Source: Ashinkailepas kermadecensis (taxonomy: Eukaryota > Arthropoda > Thecostraca > Neolepadidae). From it: DNA of 64,000 nt. Shown in pieces: positions 25,800-38,015 of this stretch (positions within the stretch are counted from its first letter, which is position 1; each line of letters starts with the position of its first letter). The stretch spans positions 62,001 to 126,000 of the forward strand of contig JAOTOM010005154.1 in NCBI GenBank assembly GCA_034440615.1. Reading direction: 5' to 3'. The notes below the pieces were generated by a model. That model saw only the letters and a list, made by a program, of their open reading frames with translations. It searched no databases and was not told the origin of the DNA. The position numbers and the translations under genes are program-made.

Positions 25800-27432
25800 A
25801 GTGTACACAACTTCCCTTCCGACCAAACCGACATCGTAGTATACACCACACCCCTCCTGACAACACCGACACCGTAGTATACACCACATCCCTCCTGACA
25901 ACACCGACACCGTAGTATACACCACACCCCTCCTGACAACACCGACACCGTAGCGTACACCGCACCCCTCCCGACGACACCGACACCGTAGTATACACCA
26001 CACCCGTCCTGACAACACCGCCATCGTAGTATACACCGCACCCCTCCCGACGACACCGACACCGTAGTATACACCGCACCCCTCCCGACGACACCGACAC
26101 CGTAGCGTACACCGCACCCCTCCTGACAACACCGACACCGTAGTATACACCACACCCCTCCTGACGACACCGACACCGTAGTATACACCACACCCCTCCC
26201 GACGACACCGACACCGTAGTATACACCGCACCCCTCCTGACAACACCGACACCGTAGTATACACCACACCCCTCCCGACGACACCGACACCGTAGTATAC
26301 ACCACACCCCTCCCGACGACACCGACACCGTAGCGTACACCGCACCCCTCCCGACAACACCGACACCGTAGTATACACCACACCCCTCCTGACAACACCG
26401 ACACCGTAGTATACACCACACCCCTCCCGACGACACCGACACCGTAGTATACACCACACCCCTCCCGACGACACCGACACCGTAGTATACACCGCACCCC
26501 TCCTGACAACACCGACACCGTAGTATACACCACACCCCTCCCGACGACACCGACACCGTAGTATACACCACACCCCTCCTGACAACACCGACACCGTAGT
26601 ATACACCACACCCCTCCTGACAACACCGACACCGTAGTATACACCACACCCCTCCTGACAACACCGACACCGTAGTATACACCACACCCCTCCTGACAAC
26701 ACCGACACCGTAGTATACACCACACCCCTCCCGACGACACCGACACCGTAGTATACACCACACCCCTCCCGACGACACCGACACCGTAGTATACACCACA
26801 CCCCTCCTGACAACACCGACACCGTAGTATACACCACACCCCTCCCGACAACACCGACACCGTAGTATACACCACACCCCTCCCGACAACACCGACACCG
26901 TAGTATACACCACACCCCTCCCGACGACACCGACACCGTAGTATACACCCTCTGACAACACCGACACCGTAGTGTACACCCACACCGACACTAACACCCC
27001 TCCTGACAACACCGACACCGTAGTATACACCACACCCCTCCTGACAACACCGACACCGTAGTATACACCACACCCCTCCCGACAACACCGACACCGTAGT
27101 ATACACCACATCCCTCCTGACAACACCGACACCGTAGTATACACCACATCCCCTCCTGACAACACCGACACCGTATTAACCTCTCTTGACAACACCGACA
27201 CCGTAGTATACACCACACCCCTCCCCGACCGACGACACCGACACCGTAGTATACACCACACCCCTCCCGACGACACCGACACCGTAGTATACACCGCACC
27301 CCTCCCGACAACACCGACACCGTAGCGTACACCACACCCCTCCCGACGACACCGACACCGTAGTATACACCACACCCCTCCCGACGACACCGACACCGTA
27401 GTATACACCACACCCCTCCTGACAACACCGAC
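25800..27432. repeat. 38-bp minisatellite (caccgtagtatacaccacac)
   Basis: About 43 units of 38 bp. Variation is concentrated at a few sites (cctcctgacaaca versus cctcccgacgaca; gtagtata versus gtagcgta). The minus-strand frames of 388-559 codons exist because the unit lacks stops in all three frames and 38 is not a multiple of three. Confidence 0.95.
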
Positions 27433-27501
27433 ACCTCAGCGCGCACGTGTGTCCCGCGGATACCGACGGTGACGGCGTCCGACACGTCCGACGCGTTTCA
27501 G

Positions 27502-27657
27502 ACGGTACCGGAAGGAGCGCGGCGGCTTCCGCCGAGGGCCGGCCAGCCGACCGGGCAGCCCGCAGGTGACCAGCGCTCGGCTGACCGCCTCCCCGGAGCC
27601 GCTGGGACTGGCCGCCGGCGCCAGTCACGTTCTGCACCGGATAGACACCAGCTTCAG
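27502..27657 (+). CDS. Chitin-binding protein, upstream exon
   Basis: Proposed exon from the AG at 27500-27501 (cgcgtttcag) to donor GTAGTG at 27658. The reading frame is fixed from the 3' end: HVLHRIDTSF followed by AG, which with the first base of the next exon makes Ser and continues into the Cys of the chitin-binding domain (IDTSF-S-CEG). Upstream residues are basic and Pro/Ser/Ala-rich (RRYRKERGGFRR, SARLTASPEPLGLAAGA), like the linker preceding the domain in arthropod single-domain peritrophin-like proteins. A TGA closes this frame upstream of the proposed acceptor. The 5' limit is less certain than the 3' one, and the first exon with a signal peptide was not found; the 38-bp array occupies the sequence just upstream. 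Confidence 0.55.
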
Positions 27658-28269
27658 GTAGTGCACAGCGACGCAGCTGTGGCTGAATGTCAGGGAGGGC
27701 AGAGGGAGGTGTGGACGCGCGAACACTTTTGGACGAAAGTGAGCTTCACTTGGGATGAAGGCTTTGAGATCGCATCTCACAATTTGTTGAACTCCCGACC
27801 ACTTGCGGCCAGGAGGTGATGGGTGAGAAATTATGACGTCATCAAATGAGCTGAACAGTTCAACGCGCTCTGAAACAACCCGAGGCTTTCTGGTAATCTG
27901 AGTGGCTTTCTGCTTGTGTCAACTGGTCTGCTGATTCACACACATGCTGTGTGAAATGATCCATGCATACCAGGAGATATGTTTTATCTCTCGAATTTCA
28001 TTCGAAATAACGCCATTGTATTGATAAATTGTATAAAGATATTGTATTAATATACTGGAGTTAATAATCCATCTAGTTGAAAAGACTAGTGCCCCTATCT
28101 CGAGAAGCATTGTCCCAAATTTTTAAACTACTACTATGAAGAACGTAGAAATCTCTGAAACGGTTGGTTTGTGGGGAGAGAAGGCAGCCACCAAGTTCAT
28201 TTTTGTGCAAGTATCACGAAATGTACGGCTGTGTTTAGGGCGTATCAACTGTATTAACGGCAGCGTCTG

Positions 28270-28505
28270 TGCCGGTGTTTGAGCTGCGAAGGTCTGCCGT
28301 ACTCGGACTCCAGTAACGACCGCTACGTGTACCACGTGTGTGCCGGTGTTTCAGCTGCGAAGGCCTGCCGTACGGCTACTACTCGGACCCCAGTAACAAC
28401 TGCCACGTGTGCCACGTGTGTGCCGGTGTTTCAGCTGCGAAGATCTGCCGTACTCGGACCCCAGTAACGACCGCTACGTGTACCACGTGTGTGCCGGTGT
28501 TTCAG
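28270..28505 (+). repeat. Tandem copies of a splice acceptor and exon start
   Basis: Units start with tgccggtgttt at 28270, 28341, 28421 and (the genuine one) 28492, spaced 71, 80 and 71 bp. Each repeats tgccggtgtttcag plus about 57 bases of the following exon; the first has ttgag instead of ttcag. Short units lack the 9 bases encoding GYY. Confidence 0.85.
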
Positions 28506-28619
28506 CTGCGAAGGCCTGCCGTACGGCTACTACTCGGATCCCAGTAACGACTGCCACGTCTACCACGTGTGCCAGCCGCAACCTTTCCAGATCAGAGGCA
28601 GCACGCGCTCGCCTTTCAG
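28506..28619 (+). CDS. Chitin-binding peritrophin-A domain, first half (exon)
   Basis: Exon from acceptor tgccggtgtttcag (ends 28505) to donor GTCAGT at 28620-28625; 114 bp, one base, 37 codons, two bases. It encodes CEGLPYGYYSDPSNDCHVYH then VCQPQPFQIRGSTRSPF. This is the N-terminal half of a ChtBD2/CBM14 domain: first Cys, the aromatic GYY.DP motif, and the second and third Cys in C-x14-C-x5-C spacing. The domain is known to bind chitin in cuticle and peritrophic matrix proteins, usually secreted. Phases join exactly to the exons at 27502 and 31990. Three extra copies of its 5' end lie immediately upstream, so mis-splicing to an upstream copy is conceivable and would shift the frame. Confidence 0.8.
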
Positions 28620-30439
28620 GTCAGTCGCCGGGGCGGCACACTTGGTGAGGTCACGTCAGCCACGGCGGCAGGTGGGTGAGGTCGAGTGGGTCACCGAGAT
28701 CAGGGATGTGGTGGTGTGACGCCAGTCGGAGCCGGTCGGTTTCGGTCTGTGTTTTGGGCGGAAGGTGATCGTCTTCGCTGTCCGTAGTATGAGCGTTGGC
28801 AAATGTTGCAATGCCGCATAAAACAAGCATCATACAATACATAAACATACTAACAAGGCATTCATCGGGCTCCATAGTCGCACACCACTGACCGGGGAGG
28901 AGGAAATATTGCCCCCTGCTTATCTCAAGAACGGCTGGGCGATTTTAAAATTTCAAACGGCAATCGATAGCACCGTGGAGTGCAATCCGAGACCACTTCT
29001 ATAATTATGATTTGGGTCCGTATTAAGTTCACAGGTTAATGTGGCAAGATGGGAATGACAATGCTTTATGATGTGAAGTATTGGATTATGCGACACTCTC
29101 TCTCTCTCTCTCTGCAACGTATTGGACTCAAAAGTGTATTTTATGGTGTGACATAATTGCGCACTGATTAAGCATGCTGCATAGGAAGGTGCCCTACATC
29201 AAATATGCCACACCAGGTCGCAGGTCAAGATAAAGTGCAATCCAGATGAGAGCTGAAATATCGATAATTGATTCTCATATTTGAACCATCTAAACGTGAA
29301 ATGGGAGTGCTTAGCCGTGATTTCGAGCATCAGACACGTGAGCAAACGCCGGTATTTATTCATCGGCCATGTAAGATCAAGGTCAAATGGATGACCTTGG
29401 TGGTGAATAAGCGGATGGATGCACTATCATTATTTGCAATGGAAAGCCAGAATATCCAATTGGTATGTGTTATTCACATGTTCTACAGGCATCTGCAATG
29501 CGGGCAACTTCGCAGATGTCTCTCGCTCATGTGAAGGGGAGGAGCAGGAAGGTCAATGTTGTATCAAGCCAGCCTTATACAAAAATGCATAGCTCGGAAG
29601 CTAGTAGGCTGATTTGAATGAAGAAAACGACATTCAATAGCCCTGGAACATGCAATCCTGTAAAACTGCAGTGATAGTAATCACAATATATTCCTTCTTC
29701 ATAAAGAATTATCTTCGTCTTCATAAAGTAACCTACGACCAATATTTAATGACCCAACCATCGAGTGGCCTGTTTTTGTTTCAATCAAGCCAAAATGCAT
29801 TTAGTATCATGCTCGCAATTGGCAGCCGGGCTTAGCGCTTTCATTCTCCTTGACCGCCTTTGCATCTTTGAACTTGAACAATTTGCTGTGCATGTTTGCA
29901 AGAGGGCAAATGTTAGACGAAAAACAAATTCGCCTTCACATCACGAAATGCCTTAGGTTGTTTTGCAATCGCCAGTTTCATTCGATGCCAAGCCATGGTA
30001 TAGGTATTCTGGCAGAAAAGGAACGTTTCTCTTTCATGGGCATAAGCTTTACGTGGCCATTCAATAAAATCTGTTTTGTCCATTTCCACATCTGAAGCTC
30101 ATCGGAAAGAAGTTTTCATCTGATTTTCTCCACATCCGGCTAAATTAAAACCATATTGACAGTTTTCGGAGATATTGCTTTGTATTTGAGTAAGCGAATA
30201 AGTCGGTGGATGACAGCCAACTATTCATACCTCTTCACGTCTACCTTGGTCTGTCCCTTGCCCTGCCCAAATTGATTTCACATATTTTTCACACGTGAAA
30301 CCCGCTATTTATGAGCGTTTGCTATTTACTTTCAAGATAATTTCGCCACCAACCTCGTGTAGTCTTTGGTAGAAAAACAGTTATCATCCATAAATATTAA
30401 ACCACTTTACGCTGTCCTCAGGTACAGTCTTGTTTGAGC

Positions 30440-30650
30440 CTTGATTCACTAATGGCTGTAATGTAACGACTGTTATGTAATGTTTACAATGTAATGGCTG
30501 TATTATAATGGCTGCAATACAATGGCTGTAATGTAATGTATGTAAAGCAACGACTGTAATGTAATGAATCTAGTGTAATGGCTGTAATGTAATCACTGTA
30601 ATTAAATGTATATAATGCAATGGCTGTAATGCAAGGGCTGTAACGGCATA
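30440..30650. repeat. Short-unit minisatellite (ggctgtaatgtaat)
   Basis: Irregular tandem copies of a roughly 14-bp unit with one- to four-base variants. Confidence 0.75.
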
Positions 30651-30814
30651 CGGATCTTCAATGCATGTGCAACGTTGCAGGTCATCACGTTTGATCCGTA
30701 AATTTCGGGTATTTCAAAGCATACACTTCAGCTTCAGTTCGGCCTACTACGTGACTCTGAAATATGCTGCACTGCGATTGACAGCCAACTTGGTGATGTT
30801 CTACTCCCAATGAC

Positions 30815-31129
30815 TCACCCTCGCCCCAAAAACGTTCTCAGTTTCCTGGTTTCAAAACCTTTGTCATACTTCGCACTCAGCACATTGACTGCTCCTTCCC
30901 TACTTAGATGATGGTTATCTGGGCCGAATCGCTCTACATTATCATAACACACATCCCATATATCCAGAAACGGCATCCCATTCGCCTGGGACACGAGGAG
31001 CACCATCTCCTTCGGCGCCAGTACACGTGGCAGCCAACCCTTCCCAGCTCGCTGACGCGCTATACTGCATGCGAGAACGCACATGTGTCCGCTTCTATCC
31101 TCTCCACCATCAGCCGTCTGCACGACCAC
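30815..31129 (-). pseudogene. SGNH/GDSL esterase C-terminal fragment
   Basis: The minus frame gives ANGMPFLDIWDVCYDNVERF then GPDNHHLSREGAVNVLSAKY. This matches the end of SGNH hydrolase domains: a PF.D.WD strand followed by the Asp-x-x-His catalytic block (here DNHH) and LSREGA. Such esterase domains occur in host enzymes and in the first reading frame of some LINE families; with no upstream GDS block nearby, a transposon-derived fragment is more likely. Only about 100 codons remain open. It lies in an intron, antisense to the chitin-binding gene. The N-terminal 40 residues do not resemble the domain. Confidence 0.5.
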
Positions 31130-31194
31130 ATGACGCTTTCAGAGGCGGTCCGGCCCACATCGATTACCCCTGCCTGCACAACCACTTCTCCACC

Positions 31195-31345
31195 TGCATG
31201 CACAACTACGTCTCCGTCTTCACCCAGTCCCTCAAACACCATGGACAACTACGTCTCCATCTTCACCCAGTCCCTCAAACACCATGAACAACTACGTCTC
31301 CATCTTCACCTAGTCCCTCAAACACCATGGACAACTACGCCTCCA
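31195..31345. repeat. 44-bp minisatellite
   Basis: Three to four copies of a unit containing ctccatcttcacccagtccc and tcaaacaccatggacaacta. Confidence 0.85.
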
Positions 31346-31989
31346 TCTTCAACTTCTCCTCCATCTCCAACCCACTCCACCTATCAACCGTCTGCACGAC
31401 CACATGACGTTTTCAGAGGCGATCCAGCCCACATCAATTGCCCCTGCATGTACAGCTACGTCTCCATCTTCTCCCGGTCCCTCAAACGCATCGTCGATGC
31501 GTTTAAATACGTTCTGCACGCCTACGTCTTGGTGCAATCCGGTGCGCTTTCCACTCCAGTTGGTGCCTGCGAATTTTATGCTATTTTAACAAAATGTTTT
31601 ACCATATTGCATGAATACACCGAACAGTGTTGTTGGCGGGGGACTTCTGAGTTGTCGTGCTGTGGTACACGATGGGCCAGAATGTTCCGATCTGTACCAC
31701 TTGTCGGATATACGTTTGGCGATAACTTCATCTCTAGTGGTGACCTGAACTAAACCGTCCGCGGACATAGTCAGAGGCGACTGTAGCCGCGGAGGAATTG
31801 TCTCGCTAGAGAGGCGATTAAAAGCGTTCTGAAGTTGATTCTTTCAATGCAATGTCCCAATGGGTTCTGTCGAACTTATCCAAAGTTCAGTTAGCATAGT
31901 CATACTCCACCCTCTTGTTGCTACGTCACTGTGCGCCCACTCCGCGCTCGTGTTCACCAACTCAGGCCGAACCGACCTCTGCCCGGCAG

Positions 31990-32293
31990 AGTGATGACGT
32001 CGGCCAGCTTCTTCTGCAACGTCAACCAAGTGTTCGACCAGCACCTGCTGACGTGTGTCACCGAAACGGTCGACTTTGACTGTGCCGGCGTGCAGCGCCG
32101 CTACGCGTCCAGCAACTCCCAGTTCTTCCTCTCCGTCAACTTCAACGCGCTCGTCGCCCCCGACGCTGGCCCCAGCGTCGACGCCGGGACGCCGAGCGCG
32201 CCGTCGGCGTCGGCGGACCTTGGGCGGACGAGTGGCGAGCGGAGGTTCGTCGACCTGGTGAAGCGGTCGTTCGTCGCACGTGGCTCGTCGTAG
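31990..32293 (+). CDS. Chitin-binding peritrophin-A domain, second half and C-terminus
   Basis: Last exon, from acceptor cctctgcccggcag (ends 31989) to TAG at 32291-32293; 304 bp, one base plus 100 codons and stop. That one base completes the Arg codon left by the exon ending at 28619. It encodes VMTSASFFCNVNQVFDQHLL then TCVTETVDFDC, supplying the fourth, fifth and sixth Cys of the ChtBD2 domain (C-x12-C-x8-C), with FDQ at the usual F(N/D)xx position. After the domain come RRYASSNSQFF and an Ala/Pro/Ser-rich tail ending FVDLVKRSFVARGSS. Six cysteines across two exons with matching phase make this the best-supported plus-strand gene. It is probably secreted, binding cuticle or gut-lining chitin; the substrate is inferred from the family. 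Confidence 0.8.
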
Positions 32294-32451
32294 CACGAGC
32301 AGGCAGGTCGCATCGGCGTGGCTTTCCACACCAGCAATGGTCAGCAACGAATGATGGTGTTCAGCGGTAGGAACAATGCTTATCATCACATGCAAACTGG
32401 CTGGCATTATGCTGCCAATGACTCATCAGTCGGACGGAAAATTGGAGCGCG

Positions 32452-32481
32452 AGAAAGAGAGTGTGTGTGTGAGAGAGACAT

Positions 32482-32555
<74 letters not shown>

Positions 32556-33026
32556 TGAGAGAGAGTGTGAGAGAGAGTGTGAGAGAAAGTGTGAGAGAGA
32601 GTGAGAGAGAGAGAGAGTGTAAGAGAGTGTGAGAGAGAGTGTGAGAGAGAGAGAGAGTGTGAGAGAGAGTGTGAGAGAGAGTGTGAGAGATAGTGTGAGA
32701 GATAGTGTGAGAGAGAGTGTGAGATAGAGTGTGAGATAGAGTGTAGAGAGAGAGTGTGAGAGAGTGTGAGAGAGATGTGAGAGAGAGTGTGAGAGAGAGT
32801 GTGAGAGAGAGTGTGAGAGAGAGTGTGAGAGAGTGTGAGAGAGAGTGTGAGAGAGAGTGTGAGAGAGAGTGTGAGAGAGAGTGTGAGAGAGAGTGTGAGG
32901 AGAGTGTGAGAGAGAGTGTGAGAGAGAGTGTGAGAGAGTGTGAGAGAGAGTGTGAGAGCGAGAGCGAGAGCGAGAGAGAGAGAGAGCGAGAGCGAGAGCG
33001 AGAGCGAGAGCGAGAGCGAGAGCGAG

Positions 33027-33116
<90 letters not shown>
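32452..33116. repeat. (GA)n and GAGAGTGT-type microsatellite tract
   Basis: About 660 bp of GA-rich simple repeat with internal GAGAGTGT (32550-32950) and GAGAGC (32957-33030) blocks. Confidence 0.97.
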
Positions 33117-33117
<1 letters not shown>

Positions 33118-34879
33118 CTCACATGAACTGCGGCCGTACACCAGTTATGTTACCACTGCACGGTAGTCTTGTGGAAGGGGGCACACCGGGAATGGACGGT
33201 CAGAAGATGTCCTTCGCTTGGCCGCCACGAACGGGACTGACCAGCCCATACTCCTGTCAAAATATGTGCTCAATAGGCTGATTTCAGACGGCAGGAGGCT
33301 CCATAGTCCTTCTAACTACAGGGAGCCTTATTCAGACTGCAGAAACTCAATGCAGCATGCTTGAGGCCCCCTGAAGGCCGTAAGCACCACATAGTCCAGT
33401 TTGTTCCTTTTCTTTTTGTACACTTTACTTTGTGCTTCGTGAGAGAAGCTTAGCGGAGGAGGTTTCATGCAGGACTTTTTGTTCAAAACGTGACCATGTA
33501 TCTGGTTCACAGGGAGTTAGTTACCAAGTTTCCTGGATTATCCCATGCCGTATTATTCGCTTGGGTGCCATATGTGTGTAGTATGCATTGTGTGATGTTT
33601 TATGGTTTCATTCCTCGAGGAATGTCCGAAAAAGTGATGAAAGCCCATTAAGTGCATTGTTTGACGCCGCAGGGTTAATGATGGCGATGCGTTATAACGC
33701 CTGTGGTGAACATGTGGTGTGAGCACGGTTGTCTCTAAGAGATGACTCAGCTCCCACCACATGTTCTGACGCCGATGTGGAATATATTGCTAGCATTTCC
33801 ACGCATGATGGAACCGAGCATGGCGTGATAGCAAGGCACTGAAGAAAATACCTCTTCACTCTACCAATTACGCATATGTTAGTATTAAGCCTTAGATCAC
33901 ACGATTTGGATGCCATTATGCACCTTTGAAGCATGTTTGTTTCATGTCGTCGTCGCACGTGATCATGATCGACGTGCAACGGCGATGATGTGCATGCCTA
34001 TCCGACTCTAAGTCCACCTGACAGTAGTCGTCTCACTATGTTTGGCGCCGATCCAACACTGCATGTTCGCGTGATGCGGATATTAGATGCCAATTGCATT
34101 TCATGAGCGTGTGATCGTTCGCCCCTGACAGCGACCAGCAAACATGTCCTTGTAGTCCTATATTCCAGTATTCCAGAAATGGATCCCGGCATTCAATGAT
34201 AATTCATGCATTAGGGAATCAAGTGCTCCGCATGCATCCAAATTTGACCAGTTAGTTCAAGGATCCACCGGGATCCGGAATCTAGTTTCCCCTTTTCTCC
34301 GAAATGGACAAGAAGTTACGTGGTTTAGAATCTTACCTGAAATGTGTCCGAAAGTCCTGCAGGATGGAAAATCTAAGAGTTCTTTTCAACGATAATTATG
34401 TGGTATTCAGCATTGCAGTTTGATATTTATCCCTGACACTATTTGCACATGTTGCTTCAAACTGCCGAAAATGCATAGCATCATATAACGAGTTGTATTG
34501 CTACTCAGCACGATGACATGCAAGGGTAACATGGTTTCATCATGTGTCTGTTCGATAGTGACCCAGACCCAAGCTGTATCGTGAGATCTGCAAGGATCCC
34601 GGTTACAAAGGGTCGGTCTGCCTGAGGATCCCAGATCTTGGCGACAGTTTATTAAGGAGTATTCAGTGATGCAGAAATGGGATCGACGCCACTCGTTTCA
34701 GTAGCCAGATCTCCGAATTTGTTTCTAGAACTTTTTCAGGATCTCAGACCTCAATTTTTCCAAGGATCCTTCAGGACTCGTGATCTACCCATGGGATCCA
34801 AAGTGGCTAACTGGAGAACCGTAGCTGACTGCTACAGAAATAATACAAATACAAACGACGGCAACGACAATTGTTTCTC
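33117..34879. other. No recognised feature
   Basis: Unique, AT-rich sequence. Several ggatc-containing near-repeats (34250-34800) do not form a clear array. Confidence 0.4.
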
Positions 34880-35012
34880 ACCTGAGTCACGACCCAAGTG
34901 TGCTCCGGAACAACTGGACTGCCTCTCTCAGACATGTGCGTGCGGCCAGTTCGGTCTGGTCCTGCGTGGCACAGCTGAGGCCACTCCAGTGCGACTCGGC
35001 ACGGCCAGGTGA
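34880..35012 (+). other. Possible exon ending at GTGAGA (unassigned)
   Basis: A donor-like junction cggccag/gtgaga at 35010-35016 closes a region open in two plus frames: CAPEQLDCLSQTCACGQFGL and LRNNWTASLRHVRAASSVWS. The second frame would join in phase to the open frame starting at 35120. Neither is recognised. Confidence 0.25.
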
Positions 35013-35119
35013 GACTCGACATATCCGCCGGGCCCGGCCCCAGCGCCGGTCGCCGGCCTGGTGTCGGCTGGTACGGCGGCGGCGCGATAGTCTGGATCAG
35101 ATGGTCTAGCCTGGATCAG

Positions 35120-35478
35120 GGTGTGCCAGGTATGACGGCACCGGGCGCCCGACCGCTGCCAACGGCCGGATGCCGACCGGATTTAGCCCCGAGTGCGTGC
35201 AGGATCCGGACGGCAGCCGTTTGTGCGGTGTGACACGAGGGTCGTTTTGCCTCCTCATCGCGACGGAAGACCTCGGCACGGCCCCGTCTGCGCCGTCGGG
35301 CGTCCGGTGGCTGGGGCGACGTCTGGTCACCAACCCAGCACACCAGCCGTCTGGTCTGTCGACAGAGGTGCAGCCAAGGGGGCCGGGTCCCCGCCCCCTC
35401 CTTCCATCACGGCCCCCAGAACGTCGGAGCTGTCGGAGAGTGCTGGAGTGCATCTATTCGCCCGTCGTTCGCACTTAG
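35120..35478 (+). CDS. Candidate Cys-containing exon, unassigned
   Basis: After an AG (cctggatcag, ends 35119) two bases are followed by an open frame of 119 codons up to the stop near 35478: CARYDGTGRPTAANGRMPTG, FSPECVQDPDGSRLCGVTRG, SFCLLIATEDLGTAPSAPSG, VRWLGRRLVTN. The first 80 residues look like a secreted or extracellular protein segment with four cysteines; the last 40 run into a dispersed repeat (from about 35363), so the true exon probably ends earlier, but no good donor was found. The acceptor tail is itself partly duplicated (tctggatcag then cctggatcag). No family is recognised. Confidence 0.3.
35363..35432 (+). repeat. Dispersed 'gtgcagccaaggg' element, short copy
   Basis: gaggtgcagccaagggggcc followed by C-rich sequence matches the start of the elements at 13322 and 15040. 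Confidence 0.4.
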
Positions 35479-37784
35479 TTTGTGGTATCTAGTCATTGCC
35501 CGGGCGTGTAGAAATCAGACAGGGATCGCGATGCCAAGCAAAACGGCGAAATAAGAAGGTCGTCCCCAGCTGCTTCTCCACACATCACTGGTGCTAGTCA
35601 CCGGCTGCAAAAGTTGCACAGCTTACAAAATGCAAAGCGCTGCATCAGGTTCCATATTCTGTCGGTAGGGGTGTACCTAATGAATTGTGATACAAAGGTT
35701 TGTCAATAATTTTGGCGCGCTGTTTGAATTGTGTACCGGCAGTGTTTTCGGACTGTCTGTGTGCTGAGAGGTGTGCTTCGCAAACGCATCTTTTATGCTG
35801 TTGGTGGGCGCGGCGCCGGGCAGAGATTGTCCTCTGACATTTTGGGATTCATCGAGGCGCTGATGTCATTTTTCGAGGCTTTTGAAGAAAAAAAATGGGG
35901 ATCGAGTCTTGAACCGCCGAGCTGATAGCCCTGAGCTTTTGAATTTGCATTTATCTGAACTCGCGAGGTTGAGGTCCACCTGATACTCGCATTTTGTTCA
36001 GTCCGCTCTTTTCAAGGGCCAAGATGGTCTGCACCATTTGTTGTGTTGGGTGGCATCTGTACTAGTCTAATTGTGACTGTGTAGTGGTCGCTCAGCCCGG
36101 GATTGTCTGAGGTTGACCAGTCACACAGAGCTGGAGATCTCTCACGAAGCCAAAGGGTTCACGTTGTGATAACAGCCCATAATTGAACCTTTGGGCGTGC
36201 ACGAGTTGTTTCTGGACGGGCATGTCTCAGGAACTTTTGACTTTACGAGCTTCTGCAATCCGAACTTTTGTATTCTCAAGCATGGCTCTGTAAATTATCG
36301 GCCTGTAATCCTCATGGCTCGTGGGTAGTCCTCTATGGAACAGAGTGGGCTCGGAATCCACGCTATGGGGGTGGCTATTCTCGTCATCTCAACATCTATT
36401 CTGAAAATTGTCGCGATGTTTGTGCCTTCTTTGCCTACACCAGGTTTGCGACAGGCACATTGTTTATATATGCCCTTGAGTGAGCATGGCACCATATTGG
36501 TTGATGTATCCTGCCATTTTGGCTTATGTGTGGCATACTGCGAACTTTCCACCATTGACCAAGAGCCGGACAGCTAATACATCTATTTCTCCACGTCCAC
36601 ATGCAAGTGATTTCGCAACACATTGCCCGTGACTGGCGAGTGCCGGATCACTGGCCAATGCCCACTCGTAGTTCGTGGCAGGACCTCTACAGCAGCGCCA
36701 CCTTTCCCAGGCGGTGCCGTACGGTGGGGTGTGGTGGGTGTCGCTTCTCGCCACCAGGGGCGCGTGAGGCTTCCTGAGCCCGAGCGTCGGAGCGCATGAG
36801 GCTTCCTGAGCGTATCACAACAGGAGAGCGACCACAGTAACTGCGAACGACAGTTGTGCGACAACACGACTGCGACGTGACATTACTGCTACACCTAGGA
36901 CTTTGACCGATATTACTGCGATTGCGAATGCCGAGGAGCGACATTACCTTCCCGAGAATGTCGTGCGCCCACATCGGAGGTAGATGCATGCAGGGGTGTA
37001 GGATCATGCTCAGTTGGAAGAGCTCCATCCCTCCCCAATTTGGCAACGAGCCTCCTCCTCCAACTTCGGAAGTAAAACCCATGAAAAATTCAAGCAATGC
37101 TGCATAAATGTCGAGTACGACATACTAATTATGTTCAACCTAGGTAGGTGAAAAATTGCCCAATATTCATAATCAGTGGTGACGATATTCTCGCGGTTCT
37201 TCTAAGTATTTTTTTTGTATTAGTGATGACTGTCTTCTTTGATAAATTTAAATAGTACAAGTAATCGCATTTTAAGTTTTCTCAAATCGATAATCACACT
37301 GGTCATTTAGCACTGATCTCAATGTGGAACTTGCTATGATGGTTACATGTTGTTCTTCCCGTACTGTTTTTATTCGCTTTGATGGACAGAAATTTGAAGT
37401 GACATACAAATATAATAAAACCAAAAATGAAATTAGGCACCATGCGAAGCGAAAGGGGAAGAAGTCCATTTGGCACTAAGTTGATTCGCCATATTCCGTA
37501 GTAGTTTTTCGATTAACCATTTCCGGGTTATTTTGTTCCCAGATAGTCTAAATTGACGGAAAACTGGAAAAAAGAAAATACTATTTATGAAATTAACGTT
37601 TTTTTTTGTCGTTGCAAGATTGCAAAATATAGTGACCAAAATCCGGGGAGGAATTTGTATTTTTGGGTTTCCTAGGTTGATCGACACAAGGCTGAGCCCA
37701 TCCCAACTGATCTTGTAATCCTACACCCCTGAATGCATACGTGCACACACAGGATCCATACACACATACAAACATGTACATGTA
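35479..37784. other. No recognised feature
   Basis: Unique sequence; the short ORFs show no recognisable motif or paired splice sites. Confidence 0.4.
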
Positions 37785-37850
37785 TGGATATATATATATA
37801 TATATATACATATATATACATGTATATATACATGTATATATATATGTATA

Positions 37851-37927
<77 letters not shown>

Positions 37928-37929
37928 AT

Positions 37930-38012
<83 letters not shown>
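37785..38012. repeat. (TA)n microsatellite
   Basis: Two TA tracts joined by TACATGTA-type interruptions. Confidence 0.97.

Positions 38013-38015
<3 letters not shown>

Larger units (their letters stand above)
28620..31989. other. Intron of the chitin-binding gene
   Basis: Mostly unique, AT-rich. It contains a (CT)n run at 29096-29114, a GTAATGTAATGGCT-type minisatellite (30440-30650), a minus-strand hydrolase relic (30815-31129) and a 44-bp minisatellite (31195-31345). A 74-codon minus-strand frame at 28651-28875 starts with a hydrophobic leader (MFMYCMMLVLCGIATFANA) but has no other support. Confidence 0.6.

Noticed and set aside
25712..27411. Minus-strand ORFs of 388-559 codons rich in Cys, Gly, Val and Tyr
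   Set aside because: They are translations of the 38-bp minisatellite, open in every frame because the unit lacks stops; no start, splice or domain evidence.
32361..33281. Ser/Leu/His and Arg/Glu/Ser ORFs over the GA tract
   Set aside because: Pure simple-sequence translation.
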